Shown here: positions 35,204 through 44,858 of the stretch, piece by piece
Position numbering within the stretch: the stretch's first letter is position 1
Layout of the letters: the number at the start of each line of letters is the position of its first letter
NCBI RefSeq assembly: GCF_900116765.1
Contig: NZ_UETC01000011.1
Span: 59,842 to 123,841, forward strand
Reading direction: 5' to 3'
Length of the DNA: 64,000 nucleotides
DNA from: Jannaschia seohaensis
Lineage (GTDB): Bacteria; Pseudomonadota; Alphaproteobacteria; Rhodobacterales; Rhodobacteraceae
Program-made: the position numbers and the translations under genes
Notes under the pieces: generated by a model
Databases searched by the model: none
Seen by the model: the letters and a program-made list of their open reading frames with translations, nothing else
Told to the model about the DNA's origin: nothing

Positions 35204-35965
35204 TCAGACCGGAACCACCACCAGATCGACCTCGCACCGGGCGCAGAGCGTCGAGACCCAGTCCGGCGCGCCGGAATCCGTCACCAGCGTGTCGACATCG
35301 TCCAACGCGCCGAATCGGACCGGGGCGCTGCGGCTGAACTTGGACGAATCGACCGCCAGGACGACATGGCGCGCATGGGCCATCATCGCGCGGCAGACCT
35401 GCACCTCGGCGAGGTCGAAATCGAGCAGCCCGCCATCTTCGGCCACGGCCGCCGCCCCGATCACCGCATAATCGGGCCGGAACTGGCGCACATAGTCCAC
35501 GGCTTCGGCCCCCAGGATCGCGCCGTCGCTGCGCCGCACCGCGCCCCCGGGCACGACTGCTTCGATCCCCGGCAAAGCACGGATTTCCGCCGCTAGATCC
35601 ACGTTGTCGACGATGATCCGAAGCTGCCGGGCCCCGGTCATCATACGCACGGCCTGCGCCGTGGTGGTGCCCGCGTTCAGAAACACCGCGCCCGTCGGCG
35701 GCAGCCGTGCCGCAACGGCGGCCCCGATGGCGCGCTTGGCGTCGCGGCCCGTGCCCTCCCGCTCGGACGGAGGCGTGTATTCGACGCCACCGAGCAGGGT
35801 CGCCCCGCCGTGGAAGCGGACGACCCTGTGCATGTCGGCCAGAACTTGCAGATCCTTGCGAATCGTCTGCGGCGTCGTGGCGAATCGCTGCGCCAGGTCT
35901 TCGACCCGCACGCGGGACGTCTCCTCGATCAGCGTCAGGATCTTCTGTTGGCGTTGCGAAAGCAT
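35204..35965 (-). CDS. DeoR/GlpR-family transcriptional regulator
   Basis: 253 aa. N-terminal helix-turn-helix of DeoR type ('RVEDLAQRFATTPQTIRKDL', residues about 20-40) and C-terminal sugar-phosphate sensor domain with 'FLNAGTTTAQAVRMM', 'GGAVRRSDGAILG' and 'VDSSKFSRSAPVRF'. DeoR regulators usually repress until a phosphorylated sugar binds. Its CGAAAG-type sites occur both before its own start and in the TRAP promoter, so it most likely controls the downstream operon and itself. Confidence 0.88.
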   Translation of the reverse strand: MLSQRQQKILTLIEETSRVRVEDLAQRFATTPQTIRKDLQVLADMHRVVRFHGGATLLGGVEYTPPSEREGTGRDAKRAIGAAVAARLPPTGAVFLNAGTTTAQAVRMMTGARQLRIIVDNVDLAAEIRALPGIEAVVPGGAVRRSDGAILGAEAVDYVRQFRPDYAVIGAAAVAEDGGLLDFDLAEVQVCRAMMAHARHVVLAVDSSKFSRSAPVRFGALDDVDTLVTDSGAPDWVSTLCARCEVDLVVVPV

Positions 35966-36046
35966 CGGCCCCCCTCCCGACGGGGAGCTTGACGCAAAAC
36001 CGAAAGAAACGAAAGCTCAGATCGTCCGGACGCTCCGCTTCGAAAG
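35957..36046. promoter_or_regulatory. Cluster of CGAAAG half-sites upstream of the DeoR gene
   Basis: CGAAAG occurs at 35957-35962 (touching the start codon), 36001-36006, 36010-36015 and 36041-36046; the middle two are direct repeats nine bases apart. The same hexamer forms the inverted repeat in the TRAP promoter. Consistent with autoregulation; density seems beyond chance but was not computed. Confidence 0.5.
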
Positions 36047-36057
36047 CCGCGCGCGTT

Positions 36058-37113
<1,056 letters not shown>

Positions 37114-37116
37114 GCC

Positions 37117-37899
37117 TCACTCCTCCCCTTTGTCCGGAAAACGCCAATCGCGCAGATCGCCGGATATCTTCGTGACCGCCGCCCGAAGCGCCGGCAGATA
37201 ATCGTCGAGCGGCCCGGGCCCGTTGGTCGTGACCGAAACCGCTCCCTGCACCCGCCCCTTGGCCGACAGGACCGGCATCGCGATACAGCGGATGCCGGGC
37301 TCGTGCTCCTCCCGGTCATAGGCGTGGCCGGCGGCGCGGATCTCGGCCAGTTCGGCGCGCATCGCCTCGGGCGTGGTGATGGTATTGGGCGTGAAGCGGT
37401 GCCAGCTCTGCTGGGCCAGCACCGGCGCAAGCTCCGCCTCGGGCAGAAAGGCCAGCATCGCCTTGCCCACGCCCGTGCAATAGGCCGGCCCGACCTTGCC
37501 CGCATCCGAATACATCGGCACCCGCGTCGTCGCGTTCCGCTTGTCGACATAGAGCACCTGCGCCCCGTCCAGCTGCGCCAGGTGGACGGTCTCGCCGACC
37601 GCCTCGCTCAACTCGTCCAGATACGGCTGCGCGATGGGGGCAAGGCTGGACTGCGCCCAGGCGGCATGGGCCATGCGCACCAGGCGCATCCCCGGCGCGT
37701 AGGTTCCCGAATCGGGGTCCAGCCGCAGCATGCCCTGGTTCGTCAGTGTCTGGAGCAGGCGATAGGTCGTCGCCTTGGGATAGGGCGACTGATCCATCAC
37801 TTCCGAAAAGCGCACGGGACGACCCAGCGCCGCTACGCGGTCGAGCACCTCCAGGGCCTTGCCCACGGTGCCATCGCTCCCCCCCCGCTGGACGTTCAC
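37117..37899 (-). CDS. IclR-family transcriptional regulator of the galactoside island
   Basis: 260 aa. N-terminal winged helix (about 10-70, 'FSEVMDQSPYPKATTYRLLQTL') and IclR effector domain ('VHLAQLDGAQVLYVDKR', 'YCTGVGKAMLAFLP', 'RCIAMPVLSAKGRVQGAVSV'). Divergent from the ABC binding-protein gene, sharing 154 bases that hold two GTCAAAC...GTTTGAC palindromes. It probably controls both the ABC ATPase gene behind it and the plus-strand island. Confidence 0.9.
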   Translation of the reverse strand: MNVQRGGSDGTVGKALEVLDRVAALGRPVRFSEVMDQSPYPKATTYRLLQTLTNQGMLRLDPDSGTYAPGMRLVRMAHAAWAQSSLAPIAQPYLDELSEAVGETVHLAQLDGAQVLYVDKRNATTRVPMYSDAGKVGPAYCTGVGKAMLAFLPEAELAPVLAQQSWHRFTPNTITTPEAMRAELAEIRAAGHAYDREEHEPGIRCIAMPVLSAKGRVQGAVSVTTNGPGPLDDYLPALRAAVTKISGDLRDWRFPDKGEE

Positions 37900-37912
37900 G
37901 CGATCCTCCTTG

Positions 37913-37953
37913 CGTCAAACCGTTTGACGAGCCGGGCCGTCAAACTGGTTGAC
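37913..37953. promoter_or_regulatory. Tandem IclR operators overlapping the island promoter
   Basis: Site 1: CGTCAAAC-C-GTTTGACG, 37913-37929, a perfect 17-base palindrome. Site 2: GTCAAAC-T-GGTTGAC, 37939-37953, one mismatch. Centres are 25 bases apart. Site 2 overlaps a perfect -35 (TTGACA, 37949-37954) for the plus-strand genes; the matching -10 region (37972-37977, GACAGT) is poor, which suits an activator- or repressor-tuned promoter. Confidence 0.75.
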
Positions 37954-38053
37954 AGGCTAAGCGGAACGGGGGACAGTTTTCAACATAAGAAACCCGGTTT
38001 CACTATTTGGGACACCAGATCGACCGGGTCATGGACGCAACTGGGAGGAAATC

Positions 38054-39304
38054 ATGCGATCCATCCTGACGGCCCTGGCCGCCACCACCCTATTGACCGC
38101 CCCGGCCCTAGCCGATGGCCACGTGTCGCTCTCGGGCGACTTCAAGATCGTTTCCGACATGTCCAACCCGGCGCCCCGCGCCGTGATGGAGGGGCTCGCC
38201 GCCCAGTTCGGCGAGTTGCACCCGGAGCTGAACGTCGAGCTCGAGGTCGTCGACCGCGAAGCCTGGAAGAGCCAGATCCGCAACGTGCTGAGCGCGAACC
38301 CGCCCGACGTGGTGAACTGGTACGCGGCCAACCGGATGGGGCCCTATGTGAATGCCGGGCTGTTCGAGGACGTCTCCGACCTCTGGAACGAGATCGAGGG
38401 GCTCGACGCCGTCAAGGGCGCGATGACCATCGACGGCAAGCAGTGGGGCGTGCCCTACACCTACTACCAGTGGGGCGTGTATTACCGCGAGGACATCTTC
38501 AACGAGCTCGGCCTGGAAGAGCCCGAGACCTGGGAACAGGAACTGGCGAACTGCCAGGCGATCCTCGACTCGGGCCGCAAGTGCTACACCATCGGCACCC
38601 GCTTCCTGTGGACCGCCGGCGGCTGGTTCGACTACCTCAATATGCGGACCAACGGCTTCGACTTCCACATGCAGCTGGCGCAGGGCGAGATCCCCTGGAC
38701 TGACGACCGCGTGCGTCAGACCTTCGCGAATTGGCGCCAGCTGATCGACATGGGCGCCTATATCGACGACCATCAGAACTATAGCTGGCAGGAGGCCCTG
38801 CCCTTCATGGTCAACGGCGAGGCGACCGCCTACCTGATGGGCAACTTCGCCGTCGCGCCGCTGCGCGATGGCGGCCTCAGCGACGACCAGCTAGACTTCT
38901 ACCAGTTCCCGGTCATCAACCCCGATGTCGAACTGGGCGAGGACGCGCCGACCGACACGTTCCACATCCCGACCGGGGCGGAGAACAAGGAAGCCGCGCG
39001 CGAATTCCTGAAATTCGTCACCTCCGCCGAGGTCCAGACCCAGATCAACGCGGGCGACGCGCTGGGCCAGCTGCCGGTGAACGCGAACTCCTCGGTCGAT
39101 GACGACGAGTTCCTGAACCAGGGCTTCGAGATGCTGTCGCAGAACGCCACGGGCGGCATCGCCCAGTTCTTCGACCGGGATTTCCCGGCCGAGATGGCCG
39201 CCATCGGCATGGAAGGCCTGCAGGAGTTCATGGTGTTCCCGGACAACCTGGACGACATCCTCAACCGCCTGGAGCAGGCGCGCCAGCGCATCTACGCCAA
39301 CTGA
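38054..39304 (+). CDS. ABC transporter sugar-binding protein
   Basis: 416 aa; ATG after GGGAGGAAATC. Signal peptide 1-20 (APALAD). Extracellular solute-binding protein family 1: 'WKSQIRNVLSANPPDVVNWYAANRMGPYV' region, 'GVPYTYYQWGVYYREDIF', 'FMVNGEATAYLMGNFAVAPL', 'EFLKFVTSAEVQTQINAGDALGQLPVN'. With two MalFG-like permeases and a UgpC ATPase it forms a complete importer. Downstream alpha- and beta-galactosidases indicate galactosides (melibiose/raffinose/galactosylglycerol-type) as likely ligands (inference). Confidence 0.9.
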   Translation: MRSILTALAATTLLTAPALADGHVSLSGDFKIVSDMSNPAPRAVMEGLAAQFGELHPELNVELEVVDREAWKSQIRNVLSANPPDVVNWYAANRMGPYVNAGLFEDVSDLWNEIEGLDAVKGAMTIDGKQWGVPYTYYQWGVYYREDIFNELGLEEPETWEQELANCQAILDSGRKCYTIGTRFLWTAGGWFDYLNMRTNGFDFHMQLAQGEIPWTDDRVRQTFANWRQLIDMGAYIDDHQNYSWQEALPFMVNGEATAYLMGNFAVAPLRDGGLSDDQLDFYQFPVINPDVELGEDAPTDTFHIPTGAENKEAAREFLKFVTSAEVQTQINAGDALGQLPVNANSSVDDDEFLNQGFEMLSQNATGGIAQFFDRDFPAEMAAIGMEGLQEFMVFPDNLDDILNRLEQARQRIYAN

Positions 39305-39308
39305 TGCA

Positions 39309-39370
39309 GGGGCGGGGGCAGCCCCCCGCCCTACGGCCCCGCCCTCCCTTAGGGCGGGGATTTCCCCGCC
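39309..39370. repeat. Composite GGCGGGG palindromes after the binding-protein gene
   Basis: Two neighbouring inverted repeats: GGCGGGGGCAGCCCCCCGCC near 39311-39330 and TAGGGCGGGG-ATTT-CCCCGCC at 39350-39370. The second is related to the perfect palindrome at 41596-41621. Hairpins directly behind a binding-protein gene commonly stabilise its message relative to the permease genes. Confidence 0.7.
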
Positions 39371-39431
39371 GCCCCCGACCCATCCGCATGGCCCCCGCCA
39401 TCCGCATGTGCCGGAAGAGGACCGCCGCCCC

Positions 39432-39884
39432 ATGATCCGTCTCGCCCTGATTCTGGCCTTCCTATCCGCGCCCGCGGCCGCGCAGGACCTCCGCGGGGAG
39501 TGCCGCGACGGGTCTCTCTGGTGGGCAACCGACGGCGCCGCGGGGCTCGGCCCCTGCGAGAGCCCCGAGGAAGGTTTCTTTCGCCTCACCTGCACCGCCG
39601 GCACGACGACGATGCGCGTGCTCAGCCCCTATCCCATCGCCGTGGATCAGCGCGGCACAGCGGACCTGACCATCGACGGCCGCCGGTGGCGGCTGGAGGG
39701 CATCGGGGCCGACGACCCCCAGACGGGCCAGCGCGTGCTCGTTGACATCGAGATGCCATCGGAGGTGCTCCAAGTGCTCGCGGCCGGTGCGCAAGCCCGC
39801 CTGGACATGCCGACCGAGACCCGGCTCTTCCACCTCGTCGGCAGCGGCGCGGCCATCGCTGCCTTACGGGAGAGCTGCGAATGA
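39432..39884 (+). CDS. Hypothetical periplasmic protein with four cysteines
   Basis: 150 aa from ATG 39432 (a GTG at 39408 is in frame). Signal peptide 1-18 (APAAAQ). Mature part has four cysteines (in 'GECRDGS', 'GPCESPE', 'LTCTAG' and at the end 'ESCE'), suggesting two disulfides, and a predominantly beta composition. No family recognised. It interrupts the otherwise tight ABC transporter gene order. Confidence 0.6.
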   Translation: MIRLALILAFLSAPAAAQDLRGECRDGSLWWATDGAAGLGPCESPEEGFFRLTCTAGTTTMRVLSPYPIAVDQRGTADLTIDGRRWRLEGIGADDPQTGQRVLVDIEMPSEVLQVLAAGAQARLDMPTETRLFHLVGSGAAIAALRESCE

Positions 39885-40638
39885 GGCCTGATCGACGCTC
39901 GGACCTTGGCCTCGCGCCCGGCACGATGCCTGACCAGCCCCCCCCCGAGCGATGCGATCGGCAGCCGACCGCTGGCGGGCAGCGGGGCCGCCGACATGGC
40001 GGAAACCGCGGCGAGGGTCATCGTCTCACCGGGCCGCTGCTCTTGGACATGCTCACTCTCGGTCAGCCCGAAAGCTGTGAAGGTGTCCCTCGCGAAAGCC
40101 CGGGTCCTGCGCGGCGGCTGGGCCGCGACGTCATCGGCTGCAAGCCCGATGAGATCACGTGCGGAGACCGGTCAGGCCGTGTCGCCGCTCATGGCGGAGA
40201 CGAAGACGAGACCCGTTCCCACGCCGATTGCAGCCGGCTTGGCGCCGGTCGCACCGAAGAGCTCCCGGGGGCCGTTCCGAACCCCGATACGCTCTTTGGG
40301 GTCGCGGACCGCATCAGACATGGCAAAACCCTCGGTCAGAGCACCGACAGGCAGCCTGCCGGACAGGCGGATCGACACGTTGGACGCGGTCTCGTCAAGA
40401 CTGATGGCGACGGGCACCGTCACCGCGCCAATCGCAGAAAGCAAGCGGCCCGCCGTGACGCGGGCCGGCGGCAACGCATCGAGCCCTGTCTTTTGCACGT
40501 ATCGCAGCCCTTCCAGGACCTGAACGCGGACGAAAACTCGGGCCGAGCCCGTTCCTGCCCCCCCGCCCCACATCACCGCCGCACCGTTCCATGCCGGATC
40601 GATCCTGACGAGACCGCATCCCCAACCGGAGACGCCGC
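39885..40638. other. 754 bases without a convincing gene inside the ABC operon
   Basis: Several frames are open on both strands, but none has a ribosome site or recognisable motifs. On the minus strand, 40576-40172 encodes a Gly/Val/Ala-rich frame ('SIRLSGRLPVGALTEGFAMS') that ends at a stop and appears to continue in another frame towards 39900, including a similar 'SGRLPIASLGGG' phrase. Its third codon positions are less GC-rich than neighbours. This could be a decayed gene; I cannot identify it. Confidence 0.4.
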
Positions 40639-41577
40639 ATGACCACGCCCACCCCCGCCGTCCCCGACACGCATCCGCCCGCCGACACCCGGTCCTGGTA
40701 CAAGCGCAACGAGATCCGCGTGACTCCCTGGCTGTTCCTCGCGCCAGGCCTGCTGTTCTTCGCGGTCTACGTCGTCTTCCCGATCTTCCAGAGCTTCAAC
40801 ATCTCACTCTATCGCTGGGACGGGCTGGGCGAGGCGACCTTCATCGGCCTGGACAATTATCGAGAGCTGGCAACCGACCGCGCCTTCGAGGTCTCGTTCT
40901 GGAACAACCTGAAATGGCTGGTCCTCTACCTCCTGGCGATCCCTCTGGGCCTGGCCATCGCGCTGTTCCTCAACCAGACGGTGACCGGCATCCGTCTCTA
41001 CAAGTCGCTGTTCTTCTTTCCCTTCGTGATCTCCCAGGTCGTCGTGGGCCTGGTGTTCAGCTGGTTCTACCTGCCGCAAGTGGGCCTTCTGAACGTGGTG
41101 CTTGGCTGGTTCGGGACCTCGATCAACATCCTGGGCGACCCGGATCTCGCCACCTATGGCATCATCGCGGCCGGCCTCTGGCCGCAGACGGCCTATTGCA
41201 TGATCCTCTACCTGACCGGCCTCAACGCCGTTGACCCCGAGCAGGTCGAGGCCGCCCGCCTCGACGGCGCCAAGGGCTGGCGGATGCTCTGGTATGTCAT
41301 CATCCCACAACTGAAGCCCGCCACCTTCATCGCCTTCGTCGTGACGATCATCGGCGCGCTGCGGTCCTTCGATCTGATCTCGATCATGACCAATGGCGGC
41401 CCCTTCGGCTCCACACGGGTGCTCAGTTTCTACATGTTCGAAAAGGCTTTGGCCGAGTTCGGCTTCCGCATGGGCTATGGCGCGGCCATCGCGGTCGTTC
41501 TGTTCCTCATCATGCTGGTCTTCATCGCCTACTTCCTGTGGTCGATGTATCGCGACGAGCAGGAGGCGCGGCGGTGA
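40639..41577 (+). CDS. Sugar ABC transporter permease (MalF type)
   Basis: 312 aa; GGAG eight bases upstream. Six membrane helices; EAA loop 'EQVEAARLDGAKGWRMLWYVIIPQL' split in two conserved halves (EAA---G at about 205-220), which docks on the ATPase. Starts 1334 bases after its binding-protein gene, an unusual gap filled by a hypothetical gene and apparent non-coding DNA. Confidence 0.93.
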   Translation: MTTPTPAVPDTHPPADTRSWYKRNEIRVTPWLFLAPGLLFFAVYVVFPIFQSFNISLYRWDGLGEATFIGLDNYRELATDRAFEVSFWNNLKWLVLYLLAIPLGLAIALFLNQTVTGIRLYKSLFFFPFVISQVVVGLVFSWFYLPQVGLLNVVLGWFGTSINILGDPDLATYGIIAAGLWPQTAYCMILYLTGLNAVDPEQVEAARLDGAKGWRMLWYVIIPQLKPATFIAFVVTIIGALRSFDLISIMTNGGPFGSTRVLSFYMFEKALAEFGFRMGYGAAIAVVLFLIMLVFIAYFLWSMYRDEQEARR

Positions 41578-41595
41578 GCCCGGCCCGCAGGCCCC

Positions 41596-41621
41596 GTAGG
41601 GCGGGGTTAACCCCGCCCTAC
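41596..41621. repeat. Perfect 26-base palindrome between the two permease genes
   Basis: GTAGGGCGGGG-TTAA-CCCCGCCCTAC, fully self-complementary. Related to the palindromes at 39309-39370. Looks like a REP-type mobile palindrome; it separates the MalF stop (18 bases earlier) from the ribosome site used by the 21-aa frame. Confidence 0.85.
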
Positions 41622-41635
41622 CAAGGAGGCTCCCA

Positions 41636-41701
41636 ATGACCCGCGCCGCGTTCGACGCCCTCCGCGCCAAGCTGCCGAAATCCGTTCGCGAGGCCCTCTG
41701 A
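41636..41701 (+). CDS. Possible 21-aa peptide with a strong ribosome site, coupled to malG-type gene
   Basis: AAGGAGG (41623-41629) lies six bases before this ATG. The frame codes for 21 residues (MTRAAFDALRAKLPKSVREA plus L) and stops at 41701; the permease ATG is at 41703 and has no ribosome site of its own. The peptide is amphipathic and basic. It may be a genuine small protein or only a translational-coupling device that restores expression downstream of the palindrome. Confidence 0.45.
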   Translation: MTRAAFDALRAKLPKSVREAL

Positions 41702-41702
41702 C

Positions 41703-42551
41703 ATGTTCCCCCGTCCGATCCAGACCCAATCCGCCGCGGCCCAGGCTACCTACAAGGCCGCGCTCCCGGTCGTTCTCATTCTCTGGCTGCTGCCGCTCAT
41801 CGCGGTGATGCTCTTCTCCGTCCGCCCCGAGGCGGATTTCTCCAGCGGCAATTACTGGGGCATGCCGTCGAGCTTCGACCTGATCCCGAACTATTCGCGC
41901 GTGTTCTTCGACAGCGACATGCCGCGCTACCTGCTGAACTCGCTGCTGATCACGATCCCCACCGTGATCGGCACCGTCGCTCTGGCCTCGATGACGGGGT
42001 TTGCCCTGGGTGTCTACAAGTTCAAGGGCAACCTTCTGATCTTCTTCATGTTCATCGCGGGCAACTTCGTGCCCTTCCAGATCCTGATGGTCCCCGTCCG
42101 CGACCTGACAATCGACCTGAACCTCTATGACACCAAGACCGGCCTCGTCCTCTTCCACATCGCGTTCCAGACCGGCTTCTGCACGCTCTTCATGCGCAAC
42201 TTCATCCGCGCCCTGCCCTATCCGCTGATTGAGGCGGCCCGGGTCGAGGGCGTCGCCGAATGGCGCATCTTCTGGTTCGTCGTCATGCCGCTGATGAAGC
42301 CCGCCATCGCCGCGCTGGCCGTGCTGGTCTTCACCTTCATCTGGAACGACTATTTCTGGGCCATCGTTCTGACCCAAGGCCCCGACAGCCAGCCTGTCAC
42401 GGCGGGCATCACCGCCTTCAACTCGCAATACCGCGCCGCCTATCACCTGATGAGCGCGGGCAGCATCGTCGCGGCCCTGCCGCCCGTCGCCATGTTCTTC
42501 CTGATGCAGAAGCACTTCATCGCGGGCCTCACCCTCGGCGCGGTCAAGTAA
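41703..42551 (+). CDS. Sugar ABC transporter permease (MalG type)
   Basis: 282 aa, six membrane helices. EAA motif 'PLIEAARVEGVAEWRIFWFVVMP' region (about 178-200). Completes the importer. No Shine-Dalgarno before its ATG; translation probably depends on the 21-aa frame that ends one base before. Two bases separate its stop from the alpha-galactosidase start. Confidence 0.93.
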   Translation: MFPRPIQTQSAAAQATYKAALPVVLILWLLPLIAVMLFSVRPEADFSSGNYWGMPSSFDLIPNYSRVFFDSDMPRYLLNSLLITIPTVIGTVALASMTGFALGVYKFKGNLLIFFMFIAGNFVPFQILMVPVRDLTIDLNLYDTKTGLVLFHIAFQTGFCTLFMRNFIRALPYPLIEAARVEGVAEWRIFWFVVMPLMKPAIAALAVLVFTFIWNDYFWAIVLTQGPDSQPVTAGITAFNSQYRAAYHLMSAGSIVAALPPVAMFFLMQKHFIAGLTLGAVK

Positions 42552-42553
42552 GC

Positions 42554-44683
42554 ATGTCCGACGCGCTTCCTCTCGGCGCGACCGGCGCCCGCACGGTCGT
42601 GCCAAATCGCTGCTGGCGGCTGGATGACAGCCACCAGACAATGATCCTGTCGGCAGTCGGCGACCGGCTGCCGGAAGTGGTCTATTGGGGCGCCCCCCTG
42701 CCCCGCGATGCGGATCTCGCAACGCTCCACGCCGCCCAGGCCATCGACGTCACCGGCGGAATGCTGGACGAGACCCCGGACCTGTCCCTCTGCCCCGAGG
42801 CAAGCCGGTCCTTCCCCGGCCAACCCGGCCTGAGCCTGCGCGCCGGGGACGGCACGCCGATCCTACCCCGCTTCGCCTACGCGTCGGAAGACGCCCATGA
42901 CGGGCTGATGATCCTGCGCTACCGCGACGCGGCCCATGGCCTGACGCTCGCCTTGCACCTGCGCTCTGACCCCGACACCCGTGTCATCACGCTACAGACG
43001 GCGCTGGAGGCCGACCGCCCGGTTCATCTCGACTGGCTCGCCGCGCCCGTCCTGCCCGGCCCCCAGCAGAGCCAGGAAATGATCGACGTGGCCGGCCGCT
43101 GGATCGGAGAGTTCCAGCTCAACCGCACCCCCTGGTCCCCCGGGCTCCATGTCCGCGAGAACCGGACAGGCCGCACGGGCCACGAGCATTTCCCCGGCCT
43201 GCTCGTTCCCGGCACCGGCACAAGCAACACGCGGGGCGAGGCCTGGGCCTTCCATTACGGCTGGTCCGGCGGCCATCGAATGATCGCCGAGGAATTGCCC
43301 GACGGCCGCCGCCAGATCCAATGGGGCCACGCCACCACGACCGAGCCCCGCCCCGCCACACGGTTCGAGAGCGCGCCGCTCTTCGTCACCTACTCCGCCG
43401 CCGGCCTCAACGGCTGCGCCCTGGCCTTCCAGCGCCACGTCCGGGACCGCATCGTGCGCTGGACCTCCGACACGCCGCGCCCCGTCCATTACAATTGCTG
43501 GGAGGCCGTCTATTTCGACCACCAGCTGCCCGTCCTGACCGAAATCGCCACCCGCGCCGCCGCTCTTGGCGCCGAGCGCTTCGTGCTTGATGACGGCTGG
43601 TTCGGCCGCCGCGACGACGACACGAGCGGCCTCGGCGACTGGCAGATAGACCGGCGCAAATGGCCCGACGGGCTCCAGCCGCTCATCGATCACGTCCACC
43701 GGCTCGGCATGACCTTCGGCCTCTGGGTCGAGCCGGAGATGATCAACCCCGACAGCGACCTCTACCGGGCCCACCCGGACTGGGCGCTGGGCGCCGCCGA
43801 CCAGACTCTCGGCCGCCAGCAGATGGTGCTCGACATGGCGCAGGCGGAGGTGCGCGACCACCTCCACGCGGCACTCTCCGCGATCTTCCGCAACCACACC
43901 ATCGACTACGTCAAATGGGACCATAATCGCGTCCTGCCTGCCCCGGATGCGGACCAGACCCGCGGCACCTATGCCCTGCTCGACCGCCTCCGCACCGACT
44001 TCCCGAAGATCGAGATCGAGAGCTGCGCCTCCGGCGGCGGCCGCATCGATTTCGGCATCCTTCAGCGGACCCAGCGCGTCTGGCTCAGCGACTCGAACGA
44101 CGCACTGGAGCGCTTGCGCATACAGCACGACGCCGCGCTGTTCCTGCCGTTCGCCGTCACCGGTTCCCATGTCGGCCCGCGCCGCTGCCACACCAGCGGT
44201 CGGACCCTCGACATCTCCCTGCGCGCCTGGGTGGCCGCCCAGCGCCATATGGGCTTCGAGATGGACCCGCGCGAGCTGACCGAGCACGAGGCGCAGGTCC
44301 TGCGCGACGTGACCGCCTGGTGGAAGCGCAATCGCGATTGGATGACCCGCGCCGACATCCACCGTCTCGACAGCCCCGACCCCGCCGTGATCGCCGAGCA
44401 GCAGCTCGCCCCCGACGGCGCGCGCTTCGTGGTCTTCGCGGGCAAGGCCGCGACCTCCTCTCAAATCCTGCCCCGCCCTCTGCCCCTAACCGCGCTCGAC
44501 CCGGAGGCGACCTACCGGATCGAGCTGATCAATCGGGCCGACGCCCCCGCGCTCAGCCGCGGCATGCCCGCGCTCAAGGACGGCCCCGTCGACCTGCCCG
44601 GCGCCTGGCTAATGGGCCATGGCCCGGTCCTGCCCTGGCACTTCCCCGAAACGATGTGGGTGCTGGAGGGCCGCCGCCTTTGA
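42554..44683 (+). CDS. agaA: Alpha-galactosidase (GH36)
   Basis: 709 aa, no signal peptide. GH36 catalytic barrel with nucleophile D456 in 'DYVKWDHNR' and acid/base aspartate in the 'SDSND' block (512-516); 'ESCASGGGRIDFG' is the typical substrate-site loop and 'FVLDDGWFG' the family entry motif. N-terminal beta-supersandwich (1-300) and C-terminal beta domain are present. Releases galactose from alpha-galactosides taken up intact by the ABC importer. Directly follows the permease gene. Confidence 0.93.
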   Translation: MSDALPLGATGARTVVPNRCWRLDDSHQTMILSAVGDRLPEVVYWGAPLPRDADLATLHAAQAIDVTGGMLDETPDLSLCPEASRSFPGQPGLSLRAGDGTPILPRFAYASEDAHDGLMILRYRDAAHGLTLALHLRSDPDTRVITLQTALEADRPVHLDWLAAPVLPGPQQSQEMIDVAGRWIGEFQLNRTPWSPGLHVRENRTGRTGHEHFPGLLVPGTGTSNTRGEAWAFHYGWSGGHRMIAEELPDGRRQIQWGHATTTEPRPATRFESAPLFVTYSAAGLNGCALAFQRHVRDRIVRWTSDTPRPVHYNCWEAVYFDHQLPVLTEIATRAAALGAERFVLDDGWFGRRDDDTSGLGDWQIDRRKWPDGLQPLIDHVHRLGMTFGLWVEPEMINPDSDLYRAHPDWALGAADQTLGRQQMVLDMAQAEVRDHLHAALSAIFRNHTIDYVKWDHNRVLPAPDADQTRGTYALLDRLRTDFPKIEIESCASGGGRIDFGILQRTQRVWLSDSNDALERLRIQHDAALFLPFAVTGSHVGPRRCHTSGRTLDISLRAWVAAQRHMGFEMDPRELTEHEAQVLRDVTAWWKRNRDWMTRADIHRLDSPDPAVIAEQQLAPDGARFVVFAGKAATSSQILPRPLPLTALDPEATYRIELINRADAPALSRGMPALKDGPVDLPGAWLMGHGPVLPWHFPETMWVLEGRRL

Positions 44684-44720
44684 CCCTCCCCTCGCCCGCA
44701 ACCGCACCCACGGCCACTCC

Positions 44721-44781
44721 CTCATCTTGCCGGAAATACCTCGGGGGGAGTCGGCCCCGCCGACGGGGGGCAGAGCCCCCC
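44721..44781 (-). repeat. Dispersed intergenic repeat, copy C
   Basis: Minus-strand reading gives a GGGGGG/CCCCCC hairpin (44765-44781) and the CCGAGGTATTTCCGG-CAAGATGAG tail. Bases 44721-44748 match copy A (21109-21136) over all 28 positions. Fills the 175-base gap between the alpha-galactosidase and SDR genes. Confidence 0.85.
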
Positions 44782-44858
44782 TTCCCCCGCTCCGCGCCCG
44801 CAGCGCCCCAGTCCCGCCCGACTCGCCCCCCGTCCCGCCCGACTCGAAAGGTCCGATC

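Noticed and set aside
40172..40576. 134-codon minus-strand frame in the ABC operon gap as a real gene
   Set aside because: No ribosome site, no recognised family and an apparent frame break; described only as possibly decayed sequence.
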